Below are positions 1 to 7,650 of a stretch of 64,000 nucleotides of DNA, piece by piece. The stretch is taken from contig NZNV01000013.1 of the NCBI GenBank assembly GCA_002695025.1, positions 1-64,000 on the forward strand. Direction: 5' to 3'. Below the pieces are notes generated by a model. It did no database searches. It was not told the origin of the DNA and saw only the letters and a list, made by a program, of their open reading frames with translations. Made by a program: the position numbers and the translations under genes. The stretch's first letter is position 1. Each line of letters begins with the position of its first letter. This DNA is from Owenweeksia sp. GTDB lineage: Bacteria > Bacteroidota > Bacteroidia > Flavobacteriales > Schleiferiaceae.

Positions 1-78
1 GAGCTTGCGAGCTCACGAACACCTGTTAAACAGAAGATTAGTGAGTAAAAGGTCAAGGCTGCTCAGAAATTCCTTGAA

Positions 79-117
79 AACGGATGGCTTAAGGTTTCTC
101 CCGAAATCCAAGCCGTT
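79..117. repeat. Imperfect palindrome at the end of the short ORF
   Basis: The arm at 79-90 (AACGGATGGCTT) pairs imperfectly with AAGCCGTT at 110-117. It overlaps the stop codon of the 65-aa ORF. It is the weakest of four such structures in 1-2260. Confidence 0.3.
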
Positions 118-286
118 CGCTACGCTCATCTTCAGGATTTCTCATGTTATCAAAACCTAATGCCTGGTTTTCTATGTCATTTCTGAAAGGCCGATAGAAA
201 TTATCTATTCTTAGCTTTATTTCGTTCATAATTTTATTTGCCATGGCCAGGCAATATTCTTTACTAGCGTTAACCTCAGTGGGCAC
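89..286 (-). CDS. Hypothetical short ORF, possibly a gene fragment
   Basis: A 65-codon frame with a GTG start inside an imperfect palindrome (285-370) and a stop inside another one (79-117). I do not recognise the product. The middle (about residues 8-45) looks amphipathic and helical, while the last 20 residues are read from palindromic DNA and are probably not conserved. It has the same strand and the same palindrome-bounded layout as the hydrolase and SRPBCC genes to its right. It may be the remnant of a cassette gene or not a gene at all. Confidence 0.25.
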   Translation of the reverse strand: MPTEVNASKEYCLAMANKIMNEIKLRIDNFYRPFRNDIENQALGFDNMRNPEDERSERLGFREKP

Positions 287-370
287 AAGCCTGACGCTTG
301 CGCCAGCGAGGGGAAATCTATACTGCGCGAAAGATCAGCTGCGCTGAACGCGTAAACCCGGTTGGCTTGT
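285..370. repeat. Imperfect palindrome, attC-like, after the hydrolase gene
   Basis: ACAAGCC at 285-291 is the exact complement of GGCTTGT at 364-370. Inside these, TTGCGCCAGCG (about 297-307) pairs imperfectly with CGCTGAACGCGTAA (about 341-354). Total span is 86 bp, within the size range of integron attC sites. The R' consensus GTTRRRY is not cleanly present, so attC is a resemblance in fold only. It lies just downstream of the hydrolase stop codon on the minus strand. Confidence 0.45.
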
Positions 371-393
371 TAGCAGAGGGGGGGACGCTACCC

Positions 394-1446
394 TTAGAGG
401 CGGGAATAACCTTTGGTACGGGCTGGCGGGCTTATAAAATCTTCTATCAATTCATAATACCTGTCTTTATTTCCAGTCGCTAAATCATGCCCTGTATTTT
501 CAATAATAACCAAATGTGAGTTTGGTAAAAGGTCCAGATACTCTTTAGCAAAACCCCATTTCTGGTTATCACATTGGCCTCTAAGAATTAAAACTGGTAT
601 ATGGATTCCACCTAGTTTTTCTCTTTTGTCTTCAACTTCCTTAAAACTCCTTACCGTCATGATATGAGAGTAATATCCACTACCCCCTTTATACTTTTTT
701 GCCTGTTCAGATTTGCAAAATGTTGATTTACTCAACTCCTCATTCAGAACTGTAAAAAAGTCATCAACTTCCCTGTCCGATGCTAATTTACTTTTAAATA
801 AATAGGCCCATTTTTGAATTAACCTCATCCGCAAATTATAGGCTTTTCTGTTTCCCTCTTCGTTTGATCTTTCAGGCTTTCTCAAGTTCAAACTATCAGG
901 AGGGACTTCACTCATCAAGGTTTGGTTGACAGGTAAAACCGGGCCCGGCCCTTCCAGGATTATTTTTTCTACTTTTTCCGGGTGATGTTGAATAAAATTG
1001 ATGGCCAATAAGCATCCCCAGGAATGACCTATAATTATGACCTTCTCTGAATTGATCTTTTCAATTATCTCCTTTAAGTCAGCTACATGTCTAGCTACGG
1101 TATATTCCCGGATATGGTCTAACCGTACTGAATGCCCGCTTCCTATTTGATCGTAGAAGTATACATCATGTCCAAGTTCTGATAAAGGCTTCAAAACTTC
1201 AATTATTTCGTCCTTTATCATTCCTCCCGGCCCTCCGTGGAGATAGATAATAGGTGAGCTGGCATCTCCTGATGTGCTTTCAACTTTATAATATCCAATC
1301 CTGGAGCCTGTGCTTAGTTCCCAGTATTCTGTTCCTTTTCTTTCTACCAATGCTTGTACATCATACTTCCCTGGAATAAAGAAGACCCAGGTTATTGCTA
1401 AAAGAACCATCAGGATGATCAGTATTATAATCCTACCTGCATTCAT
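394..1446 (-). CDS. Alpha/beta hydrolase, proline iminopeptidase-like, membrane-anchored
   Basis: A 350-aa serine hydrolase. An N-terminal hydrophobic segment (about residues 5-24) suggests a membrane anchor or uncleaved signal. The HGGPG oxyanion motif is at 70-74, the nucleophile elbow GHSWG at 140-144 (Ser142), an Asp in LRGQCD near 295 and the His in NTGHD near 323, so the triad is intact. HGGPG plus this cap arrangement is typical of the prolyl aminopeptidase/epoxide-hydrolase-like group; the substrate cannot be told. The last dozen residues are read from the GC-richer palindromic DNA beyond the domain, as if the stop were supplied by the downstream element. The gene is visibly AT-richer than folD or ffh, in keeping with recent acquisition. 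No operon partner is evident. Confidence 0.85.
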   Translation of the reverse strand: MNAGRIIILIILMVLLAITWVFFIPGKYDVQALVERKGTEYWELSTGSRIGYYKVESTSGDASSPIIYLHGGPGGMIKDEIIEVLKPLSELGHDVYFYDQIGSGHSVRLDHIREYTVARHVADLKEIIEKINSEKVIIIGHSWGCLLAINFIQHHPEKVEKIILEGPGPVLPVNQTLMSEVPPDSLNLRKPERSNEEGNRKAYNLRMRLIQKWAYLFKSKLASDREVDDFFTVLNEELSKSTFCKSEQAKKYKGGSGYYSHIMTVRSFKEVEDKREKLGGIHIPVLILRGQCDNQKWGFAKEYLDLLPNSHLVIIENTGHDLATGNKDRYYELIEDFISPPARTKGYSRL

Positions 1447-1475
1447 TGGATCCTTCTCATTGGTTGCTTGCGGGT

Positions 1476-1507
1476 AACGTTCGGCTAAGCTGCGTTTTAA
1501 TGCCGTT
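1476..1507. repeat. Imperfect palindrome between SRPBCC gene and hydrolase gene
   Basis: AACG-ttc-GGC (1476-1485) pairs with GCCGTT (1502-1507). The right arm touches the SRPBCC stop codon. The core TAACGttcGGCTAAGC at 1475-1490 resembles TAACGGCTGAGC at 2246-2257, 771 bp away, so the two gene boundaries share a motif. Confidence 0.4.
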
Positions 1508-2091
1508 TATTTTTTGTTGTAGCCAGTTTTATTTTCTACTTCTTTCTTTAACTCCTGGTTAAATGTTGGGAAAAATTTGATGGTTTGGTTTGCTACTTCC
1601 CTGGCACTAATCTCATCTCCTTTTCCCTTAAAGTCGTCCACCTGAACAAAGAGCGTCTGATTATCTGAAATTTTTTCAACCCTGAATCTATGATTATCGG
1701 TGAGCCCACTAAAGGTTCCTTCCATAGGATCAGACCAACCAAATTCTATATTCTCTGTATAAATAAAATTGTGATCCGTCTCATAAACGTTTCCATTTAC
1801 AAAATAGGAGACAACCACCTTTCCGTGATTAAATCTCTCTCCCTCAATATTTTTCAAGGTACTGCTCCAATCAGAGATATTATCCCAATCAGTCAGAGTA
1901 TTCCATACTTCTTCTAAAGGAGCATTAATAACAATTGATGTATACGTTTGCCAGTGGTTTTTTTCAAGTTCAATAACTTTTTGTTTCTCCAGTTTATTCA
2001 CATCAGTTTCCTTTTGGGGTTTAGTATGGCAAGACGACACTAAATATATCAACATTGCCAAAGCTCCATATTGTGATATTCTAAAGTTCAT
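1507..2091 (-). CDS. SRPBCC-domain lipoprotein
   Basis: A 194-aa protein with a signal peptide ending in the lipobox LVSSC (Cys21), so probably lipid-anchored to the periplasmic or outer face of a membrane. Residues about 50-190 read as a START/SRPBCC (polyketide cyclase/AHSA1-like) fold: it begins TSIVINAPLEEVWNTLTDW, followed by alternating strands and a C-terminal helix ending at TFNQELKKEV. Members of this fold bind hydrophobic ligands in a deep cavity; no catalytic residue can be assigned here. The gene is AT-rich, stands alone between two palindromes and is on the same strand as the hydrolase, as in a gene cassette. Confidence 0.75.
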   Translation of the reverse strand: MNFRISQYGALAMLIYLVSSCHTKPQKETDVNKLEKQKVIELEKNHWQTYTSIVINAPLEEVWNTLTDWDNISDWSSTLKNIEGERFNHGKVVVSYFVNGNVYETDHNFIYTENIEFGWSDPMEGTFSGLTDNHRFRVEKISDNQTLFVQVDDFKGKGDEISAREVANQTIKFFPTFNQELKKEVENKTGYNKK

Positions 2092-2198
2092 TTTACTTCA
2101 ATTAGCTACAACGTATGTATAAAAAACAACCCTTTAGGGTCCGAGAGGATAAAAGTTGGAAAATACAAGCCCAGCCAAAACTACTTATTGACTTTTAC

Positions 2199-2254
2199 CA
2201 GCCGTAGCGTTTCGCTATGCTTTGGGGAGCAGTTGCAAGGCGGCATAACGGCTG
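2199..2254. repeat. Nested palindrome downstream of folD, attC-like
   Basis: CAGCCGT (2199-2205) is the exact complement of ACGGCTG (2248-2254), and TATGC (2216-2220) of GCATA (2243-2247). The left side carries ten extra bases between the two stems. Two stems separated by an unpaired block with a loop of about 22 nt recall the folded R and L boxes of an attC site. A long-range terminator hairpin is the main alternative, but no U-tract follows. Confidence 0.45.
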
Positions 2255-2266
2255 AGCCGGAAAAAG

Positions 2267-3142
2267 CTACATCTTGCTCCGGGCCGCCATCAGGGTGTTC
2301 TTGAGCAGGCTTACGCGGGTCATAGGTCCTACCCCACCGGGAACAGGTGTTATATAAGACGCTTTTTTGGAAACGCCTTCAAACTCTACGTCTCCCTTCA
2401 GTTTGTAGCCTGATTTTTTGGTCTTGTCCACCACACGGGTGGTACCTACATCAATTACCACCACACCATCTTTCACCATATCCCCGGTAATAAAATCGGG
2501 TTTACCGAGAGCGGCAATAATGATATCGGCATCTTTCAGCAATTCCTTAAGGTTGGTGGTACGGCTGTGGGTGAGGGTTACAGTGGCATTGCCGGGGTAA
2601 TGGTTACGTCCCATCAGTATGCTGGCAGGTAAACCTACAATGTGTGAACGGCCTACCACCACGCAGTGCTTACCCCCGGTTTCAATGTTGTAACGGTCCA
2701 ACAGGTCCATAATACCCATGGGCGTAGCGGGAAGATAGGTAGGCAGGTTCAGCGCCATGCGCCCCAGATTCTGCGGGTGAAAACCATCCACATCCTTAGC
2801 GGGATCAATGGCCATGATCACCTTTTGCTCATCAATATGTTTGGGAAGTGGCAGCTGAACAATGAAACCGTCTACGTCTTCATCTTTATTGAGCTTGTCC
2901 ACCTCTTCCAGGAGTTCCTTTTCGGAAATGGTCTCGGAAAGCTTTACCAGTGTTGATTTAAAGCCTACTTCTTCACAATCCTTCACCTTGGCGTTGACAT
3001 AAGTTACGGATGCTCCGTTGTTGCCTACCAGAACGGCTGCCAGGTGCGGGGTTTTTCCGCCTTTTTTAACGAGGGTCTTTACCTCTTCGGCAATTTCGTT
3101 GCGTATTTCCTGTGAGGTTTTCTTGCCATCTAGAATTATCAT
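2267..3142 (-). CDS. folD: Bifunctional methylenetetrahydrofolate dehydrogenase/cyclohydrolase
   Basis: 291 aa, normal length for FolD. It interconverts 5,10-methylene-THF and 10-formyl-THF in the cytoplasm, feeding purine and formyl-Met synthesis. Visible signatures are the substrate-site stretch [12 protein letters not shown] with the catalytic lysine (about residues 48-59), QLPLPKHID near 95-103, the NADP-site [11 protein letters not shown] (about 164-174) and [10 protein letters not shown] near the C-terminus. The start codon lies next to the low-complexity repeat that flanks the S23 gene, and the stop is followed by an attC-like palindrome. It marks the left edge of the core genome in this window. 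Confidence 0.97.
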   Translation of the reverse strand: MIILDGKKTSQEIRNEIAEEVKTLVKKGGKTPHLAAVLVGNNGASVTYVNAKVKDCEEVGFKSTLVKLSETISEKELLEEVDKLNKDEDVDGFIVQLPLPKHIDEQKVIMAIDPAKDVDGFHPQNLGRMALNLPTYLPATPMGIMDLLDRYNIETGGKHCVVVGRSHIVGLPASILMGRNHYPGNATVTLTHSRTTNLKELLKDADIIIAALGKPDFITGDMVKDGVVVIDVGTTRVVDKTKKSGYKLKGDVEFEGVSKKASYITPVPGGVGPMTRVSLLKNTLMAARSKM

Positions 3143-3190
3143 AGTGTAGTTGGTAGTTTTTTAGTTTAAAGTTTGTAGTTGTTGGTTTTT

Positions 3191-3222
3191 AGTCTGTAGT
3201 CTGAAGTTTTTAGTTTGAAGTT
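3191..3222. repeat. Left arm of a 32-bp inverted repeat framing the S23 gene
   Basis: This 32-nt stretch (starts AGTCTGTAG, ends TTTGAAGTT) is the reverse complement of 3662-3693 with a single mismatch. It ends three bases from the S23 stop codon. The adjoining 3143-3190 continues the same TAGTTTGAAGTTTTTAGT-like low-complexity pattern in degenerate form. Confidence 0.9.
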
Positions 3223-3224
3223 GC

Positions 3225-3605
3225 TTAGTCTTTCTGCTGACGTACACCAAACTTTTTGGGATTCTTTTCCATGTGAAAAAGCAGCTTTCCCACTTCTTCA
3301 TTAAAATTGCTCAGTTCGTTAAATCGTTCCTGGTCAATATAACCACAGGCGTATGACAATTCAAGCCATACCGCAGTTTCGGCATTTTCCATTAAACAGT
3401 CGCTCAATTTGGCCACAAAGTGTTTAGGATAAACCCTTTTGCGGTAAGCTTCAGCCAGGTTGGAACATACCGAGCGTGAAGATCTTCTGATCTGATCTGT
3501 TAATGCGTATTTCTCTTCAGCAGGAAAGGATTTAGTAGTCTTGAAAATCTCCATAGCCAGATCAAAGGCCTTTTGGTACACTATTAAATCGTTAAGTCCA
3601 CCCAT
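3225..3605 (-). CDS. Four-helix bundle protein, S23 / 23S rRNA intervening-sequence family
   Basis: 126 aa, typical length for this family (23S_rRNA_IVP). The family was first seen as ORFs within intervening sequences of 23S rRNA genes; free-standing copies are common in Bacteroidota and their function is unknown. Recognisable features are the opening LIVYQKAFDLAMEIF, the TDQIRRSSRSVCSNLAEAY core (about residues 36-54) and helical C-terminal segments. Related small bundles act as accessory proteins (Avd) in diversity-generating retroelements, but no reverse transcriptase is nearby. The gene lies between folD and ffh on the same strand and is enclosed by a 31/32-matching inverted repeat, so gene plus repeats form a unit of about 503 bp. 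Confidence 0.9.
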   Translation of the reverse strand: MGGLNDLIVYQKAFDLAMEIFKTTKSFPAEEKYALTDQIRRSSRSVCSNLAEAYRKRVYPKHFVAKLSDCLMENAETAVWLELSYACGYIDQERFNELSNFNEEVGKLLFHMEKNPKKFGVRQQKD

Positions 3606-3661
3606 GTGAGGTATTTCCTAAAAGTATGATCTCCCTAATACTATTGAACTCTCAACTTTAA

Positions 3662-3693
3662 AACTTCAAACTAAAAACTTCAGAATACAGACT
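3662..3693. repeat. Right arm of the 32-bp inverted repeat framing the S23 gene
   Basis: Reverse complement of 3191-3222 at 31 of 32 positions. It lies 57 bp upstream of the S23 start codon and 17 bp beyond the ffh stop codon. Outside the arm, CCAAC (3696-3700) can pair with GTTGG at 3181-3185, so the complementarity continues weakly. Confidence 0.9.
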
Positions 3694-3710
3694 CACCAAC
3701 TCCCAACTAG

Positions 3711-5054
3711 TTAAAACGGTCTTCCCCCTTTGGCTCCCTTCATCATACTGGCCATGCGCTTGGCACCACCACCCTGCATCATCTTCATCATTTTGCTCAT
3801 ATCGCCAAACTGCTTCAGCAACTGGTTTACTTCCTGTATACTTTTACCGCTTCCGGTAGCGATACGTTGCCTGCGGCTTCCGTTGATCAGTTTCGGGTCT
3901 TCACGCTCAGCAGGGGTCATACTGTAAATGATGGCCTCCACGCCTTTAAAGGCATCGTCATCCAGGTCAATGTTCTTCATCATTTTACCCATGCCGGGTA
4001 TCATACCCATGAGGTCTTTCATATTCCCCATTTTCTTGATCTGCTTGATCTGACCCAGAAAATCGTTGAAGTCGAACTTATTGGAGGCAATCTTCTTCTG
4101 CACCCTGCGGGCTTCCTCTTCATCGTACTGCTCCTGTGCACGTTCCACCAGCGATACCACGTCACCCATACCCAGGATACGGTCCGCCATACGGCTGGGG
4201 TAGAACACATCCAGGGCATCCATCTTTTCACCGGTACCGATGAATTTAATGGGTTTATCCACTACGGATTTAACCGTTAATGCCGCACCACCACGGGTAT
4301 CACCGTCCAGCTTGGTGAGGATCACCCCTTCGTAATCCAGCACATCGTTAAAAGCCTTAGCGGTATTCACGGCATCCTGACCGGTCATGGAATCCACCAC
4401 AAAAAGCGTTTCATCCGGCTTTATGGCCTGGTGGATGTTGCGGATCTCGTCCATCATGGCCTGGTCAATAGCCAGACGACCGGCTGTATCCACGATCACC
4501 ACGTTAAAGCCATTGGCCTTAGCGTGCGCTACCGCATTCTGGGCAATCTGCACGGGGTTTTGATTCCCTTCTTCGGTATACACCTCCACGCCTATCTGCT
4601 CACCTACCACCTTCAACTGGTTGATGGCCGCAGGACGGTATACGTCACAGGCTACCAGTAAAGGTTTTTTGGTTTTCTTGCGCTTGAGGAAGTTGGCCAG
4701 TTTACCGGAATGGGTGGTTTTACCAGAACCTTGCAAACCCGCCATCAGGATAATAGCCGGTGAAGATTTCAATTCCAACTCGGCCACGGTACCTCCCATG
4801 AGGGCGGCCATTTCATCGTGAACGATCTTGGTCATCAACTGACCGGGCTGCAGGGAGGTCAATACCTTCTGACCCAGTGCTTTTTCCTTTACGGTATTGG
4901 TAAAATCCTTGGCAATTTTATAGCTCACATCCGCATCCACCAGGGCACGCCTGATCTCTTTAACGGTTTCCGCTACGTTTACCTCGGATATCTGTCCGTG
5001 ACCTTTAAGTACGTGAAACGCCTTTTCTAACTTATCCTGTAAATTATCAAACAT
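3711..5054 (-). CDS. ffh: Signal recognition particle GTPase Ffh
   Basis: 447 aa. It binds 4.5S RNA and signal sequences and delivers ribosomes to FtsY at the inner membrane. The order is an N-terminal four-helix N domain (1-90), the G domain with Walker A GLQGSGKTT (106-114), the DVYRPAAINQL insertion-box region, DTAGRL, and TKLDGDTRGGAAL, then the methionine-rich M domain (about 300-447) ending in Met/Gly/Lys-rich sequence. All GTPase motifs are intact. The start follows a 74-bp gap with a candidate TAnnTTTG promoter. The 3' end is 17 bp from the right arm of the S23 inverted repeat. Confidence 0.97.
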   Translation of the reverse strand: MFDNLQDKLEKAFHVLKGHGQISEVNVAETVKEIRRALVDADVSYKIAKDFTNTVKEKALGQKVLTSLQPGQLMTKIVHDEMAALMGGTVAELELKSSPAIILMAGLQGSGKTTHSGKLANFLKRKKTKKPLLVACDVYRPAAINQLKVVGEQIGVEVYTEEGNQNPVQIAQNAVAHAKANGFNVVIVDTAGRLAIDQAMMDEIRNIHQAIKPDETLFVVDSMTGQDAVNTAKAFNDVLDYEGVILTKLDGDTRGGAALTVKSVVDKPIKFIGTGEKMDALDVFYPSRMADRILGMGDVVSLVERAQEQYDEEEARRVQKKIASNKFDFNDFLGQIKQIKKMGNMKDLMGMIPGMGKMMKNIDLDDDAFKGVEAIIYSMTPAEREDPKLINGSRRQRIATGSGKSIQEVNQLLKQFGDMSKMMKMMQGGGAKRMASMMKGAKGGRPF

Positions 5055-5088
5055 ATCTTTTTGTCAATTCTGATCAACCAAAGGGCTG

Positions 5089-5096
5089 CAAAGGTA
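5089..5096 (-). promoter_or_regulatory. Candidate -7 box (TAnnTTTG) for ffh
   Basis: The minus strand reads TACCTTTG, a perfect match to the Bacteroidota -7 consensus. It would place the start of transcription about 30 nt before the ffh ATG. A TTG on the same strand (5123-5121) is 24 nt upstream, slightly wide for a -33 element. Confidence 0.4.
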
Positions 5097-5128
5097 ATTA
5101 TTGTTAACGGGGATTTGAAGCAATGGAT

Positions 5129-5461
5129 TCAGTACCTGAGGATATCGTTCAGGCCAAGCTTAATATCGTCCAACTGTTGCCTGGTTATGGCACCAATCTT
5201 CTTTTTTAACCGATCCTTGGAAACCGAGCGTATATGAAAGGTGAGTATTTCTGACGCTTGTTTTAAACCGTTAAAGCTATCGGGCTGCAGCACTACGTTA
5301 CCCTTATAGTTTTTAACGGAGGTGGTAAGCGGACAAACGATAACCACGTCCAGGTACTTATTAAGAAGGTTGCCGCTAATGATGACCGCTGGCCTTCTCC
5401 CCGATTGTTCACGACCTTTGGTGGGATCAAAATACATTTCCCATATCTCACCCTGCCGCAT
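5129..5461 (-). CDS. MazF/PemK-family toxin (endoribonuclease)
   Basis: 110 aa, usual size for MazF-like mRNA interferases. It opens with MRQGEIWEMYFDPTKGREQSGRRPAVIIS, where the Arg-Arg-Pro-Ala-Val-Ile-Ile-Ser stretch is the family core, followed by VVIVCPLTTS and a C-terminal helix after TFHIRSVSKDRLKKKIG. Relatives cleave mRNA at short sequences and are held inactive by a DNA-binding antitoxin. The start codon lies inside the last 14 bases of the upstream antitoxin gene, so the two are translationally coupled. It sits between ffh and argS with no sign of a larger island. Confidence 0.88.
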   Translation of the reverse strand: MRQGEIWEMYFDPTKGREQSGRRPAVIISGNLLNKYLDVVIVCPLTTSVKNYKGNVVLQPDSFNGLKQASEILTFHIRSVSKDRLKKKIGAITRQQLDDIKLGLNDILRY

Positions 5462-5696
5462 CCTCGTCTTCTAAACGTGCAAAATATTCATTTATGCCTT
5501 CTTCGGCTAGCTGCATTACGCTGATATCCTGGCCCGCCTGCTTATAGGAGCGCACATACTCGGCCCTGTTGAGTTGATCCAGGTAGATCTCCAGCGCGTT
5601 TTCGATGAGCTTGTTTTTGGGTAAATTCAACTTCCTGGCGGCCTCATTAAGCTTTTCCAGGAGCTGATCCGGTAACGAAGAAGTGAAAGTAGTCAT
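5448..5696 (-). CDS. Ribbon-helix-helix antitoxin of the MazF-like toxin
   Basis: The preferred start is the ATG at 5696 (82 aa, beginning MTTFTSSLPDQLLEKLNEAA), because a TAnnTTTG box at 5718-5725 would put the transcript start between this ATG and the alternative start at 5720. The N-terminal 45 residues match a ribbon-helix-helix (CopG/MetJ-type) DNA-binding unit: a short strand, then LPDQLLEKLNEAARKLNLPKN and a second helix. The acidic C-terminus (YFARLEDEDAAG) is the likely toxin-binding tail. The gene precedes and overlaps the toxin gene, the classic order, and such pairs normally repress their own promoter. Confidence 0.82.
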   Translation of the reverse strand: MTTFTSSLPDQLLEKLNEAARKLNLPKNKLIENALEIYLDQLNRAEYVRSYKQAGQDISVMQLAEEGINEYFARLEDEDAAG

Positions 5697-5717
5697 TGCT
5701 ATTTCATATTTATAAAA

Positions 5718-5725
5718 CAAAAATA
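5718..5725 (-). promoter_or_regulatory. Candidate -7 box for the toxin-antitoxin pair
   Basis: The minus strand reads TATTTTTG, matching TAnnTTTG. It lies between the argS stop codon and the antitoxin gene and supports the ATG at 5696 as the antitoxin start. No clear -33 TTG at the usual spacing. Confidence 0.38.
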
Positions 5726-5744
5726 TGAAATACTTTTTTTATAC

Positions 5745-7643
5745 CTACATTCTTTCCGGCACTTCAATACCCAGCAACTTCATTCCCGACTTAACCACAC
5801 GGGCGGTACATTCCGAAAGTTTCAGACGGAAGGCGATGGCAGTCTCATTCTCATCCGTAAGGATAGGCTGTTGCTGATAGAACGCATTGTAAAACTTCAC
5901 CAGATCATACACGTAATTGGCAATTACCGAAGGACTTTGTTCTGTAGCTGCCTGCTGCACCATCTGGGGATACAGGACCAGGTACTTCACAATATTTCTC
6001 TCACTTTCCGCTATGTCACGGTATTCACCCTCCCTGGGGTTCATCTCTGCACCTTTGCGTAAAAGGGATTTGATACGGGCATGGGTATATTGGATAAACG
6101 GACCGGTATTTCCCTGGAAATCCACGGACTCTTCCGGGTTGAAAAGCATGCGCTTTTTAGGATCCACCTTCAGGATGAAGTATTTGAGGGCCCCCATACC
6201 CACCATGTGGTAAAGCTCCTGCTTCTGTTCTTCGGTCATACCCTCAGTCTTGCCGAGTTCTTCGGAAATGGCCCCAGCCGTAGTTTCCATCTGGGTGATC
6301 AGGTCATCAGCATCTACCACAGTTCCTTCACGGGATTTCATCTTTCCGGAAGGTAGGTCTACCATACCGTAGGAAAGGTGGTGGAGGTTATCTGCCCATT
6401 CATGACCCAGCTTTTTCAGGATGAGGAAAAGCACCTTGAAGTGATAGTCCTGCTCATTACCCACGGTATAGATCATACCGTTCAGGTTCTCATCCTTGAA
6501 ATCCTCAAAACGCTGGATGGCCGTGCCGATATCCTGCGTCATGTATACGCTGGTACCATCGCTGCGCAAAAGCAGCTTCTGATCCAGTCCTTCATCAGAA
6601 AGGTCCACCCAAACGGAGCCATCTTCTTTTTTAAAGAACACTCCTTTTTGCAGCCCTTCCTCCACTACCTGCTTACCTAATATATAGGTCTGGCTTTCAT
6701 AATAATATTTATCGAAATCCACCCCCAGGCGCTCATAGGTCTTTTCAAAACCATCGTATACCCAGCCGTTCATCTTTTCCCATAGCGCAATGGTCTCCGG
6801 GTCATTCTGCTCCCATTTCTGGAGCATCTGGCGGGCTTCGCCCATTGTAGGAGATAAGCCTTCAGCCTCTTCTACCAATGCTTTCATTTTTTTCAGTTCA
6901 TCCTTCTCCTGATCTGAAATTTCTTCGGACTTTAATTTCCTCAGTTCTTTTAGCCTCACCACCGGAGATATTTTCAATTCTATTCCGGATTTATGAGAAA
7001 GTTCTTGAGATATTTCTTCTACTTCCTTACGATAGGCTTTATCAAACTCCACGTAGTACTTACCTACCAGGTGGTCGCCTTTCATACCGCTGGATTCCGG
7101 GGTTTCACCCTGACCAAACTTCTCCCAGGCCACCATGCTCTTACAGATATGGATACCCCGGTCATTGATGATCTGGGCTTTGATCACCTTATTCCCGGCC
7201 GCCTTCAGCAATTCCGCCACGGAATAACCGAGCAGGTTGTTACGGATATGGCCTAAGTGAAGGGGTTTATTGGTATTGGGCGAGGAATATTCCACCATAA
7301 TAGCGTTATCCCCTTCCGGCTGATGACCATAGTTTTCTTCAGCTGCTATCTGTTTGAGTTTGTGCAGCCAAAAATCATCTGAGATCACCAGGTTCAGGAA
7401 ACCTTTCACCACGTTGAAACCGGACACCTCATCCACTTTCTCTACCAGGTAGTTACCGATATCGGCCCCGGTTTGTTCCGGCCCTTTACGGCTGCTTTTC
7501 AGGTATGGAAATACCACCAGGGTGAGATCGCCTTCAAACTCCTTACGGGTTTGTTGGAGATCCGGAGCCGGTATTTCCAGTTGATACAATTCCTTTAATG
7601 CAGCCTGTGCGGCCAGGGAGATAGTGTGGTGTAATGTGTCCAT
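5745..7643 (-). CDS. argS: Arginyl-tRNA synthetase
   Basis: 632 aa, class I aminoacyl-tRNA synthetase charging tRNA-Arg. The N-terminal additional domain occupies about 1-105. The HIGH signature appears as HLGH (129-132) after EYSSPNTNKP, and the KMSKS-equivalent is KMKSREG after YGMVDLPSG. The C-terminal helical anticodon-binding domain ends in the characteristic GIEVPERM. There is an insert of about 50 charged residues between the HLGH region and the rest of the catalytic domain (about 210-265), seen also in other Bacteroidota ArgS. The start is only 7 bp after the arginase stop codon, so arginase and argS are very likely co-transcribed. Confidence 0.97.
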   Translation of the reverse strand: MDTLHHTISLAAQAALKELYQLEIPAPDLQQTRKEFEGDLTLVVFPYLKSSRKGPEQTGADIGNYLVEKVDEVSGFNVVKGFLNLVISDDFWLHKLKQIAAEENYGHQPEGDNAIMVEYSSPNTNKPLHLGHIRNNLLGYSVAELLKAAGNKVIKAQIINDRGIHICKSMVAWEKFGQGETPESSGMKGDHLVGKYYVEFDKAYRKEVEEISQELSHKSGIELKISPVVRLKELRKLKSEEISDQEKDELKKMKALVEEAEGLSPTMGEARQMLQKWEQNDPETIALWEKMNGWVYDGFEKTYERLGVDFDKYYYESQTYILGKQVVEEGLQKGVFFKKEDGSVWVDLSDEGLDQKLLLRSDGTSVYMTQDIGTAIQRFEDFKDENLNGMIYTVGNEQDYHFKVLFLILKKLGHEWADNLHHLSYGMVDLPSGKMKSREGTVVDADDLITQMETTAGAISEELGKTEGMTEEQKQELYHMVGMGALKYFILKVDPKKRMLFNPEESVDFQGNTGPFIQYTHARIKSLLRKGAEMNPREGEYRDIAESERNIVKYLVLYPQMVQQAATEQSPSVIANYVYDLVKFYNAFYQQQPILTDENETAIAFRLKLSECTARVVKSGMKLLGIEVPERM

Positions 7644-7650
7644 TGAAGGA

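Noticed and set aside
1-14. GAGCTTGCGAGCTC hairpin at the window edge
   Set aside because: A five-bp stem at the cut edge without context; it may belong to another cassette-type palindrome to the left but cannot be judged.
298-483. Plus-strand 61-aa frame at the left end
   Set aside because: It reads through the palindrome 285-370 and the end of the hydrolase gene; codon content reflects inverted-repeat DNA and no domain or signal is visible.
3191-3693. Diversity-generating retroelement (S23 bundle as Avd)
   Set aside because: No reverse transcriptase, template repeat or variable repeat is found near; the protein fits the general S23 family equally well.
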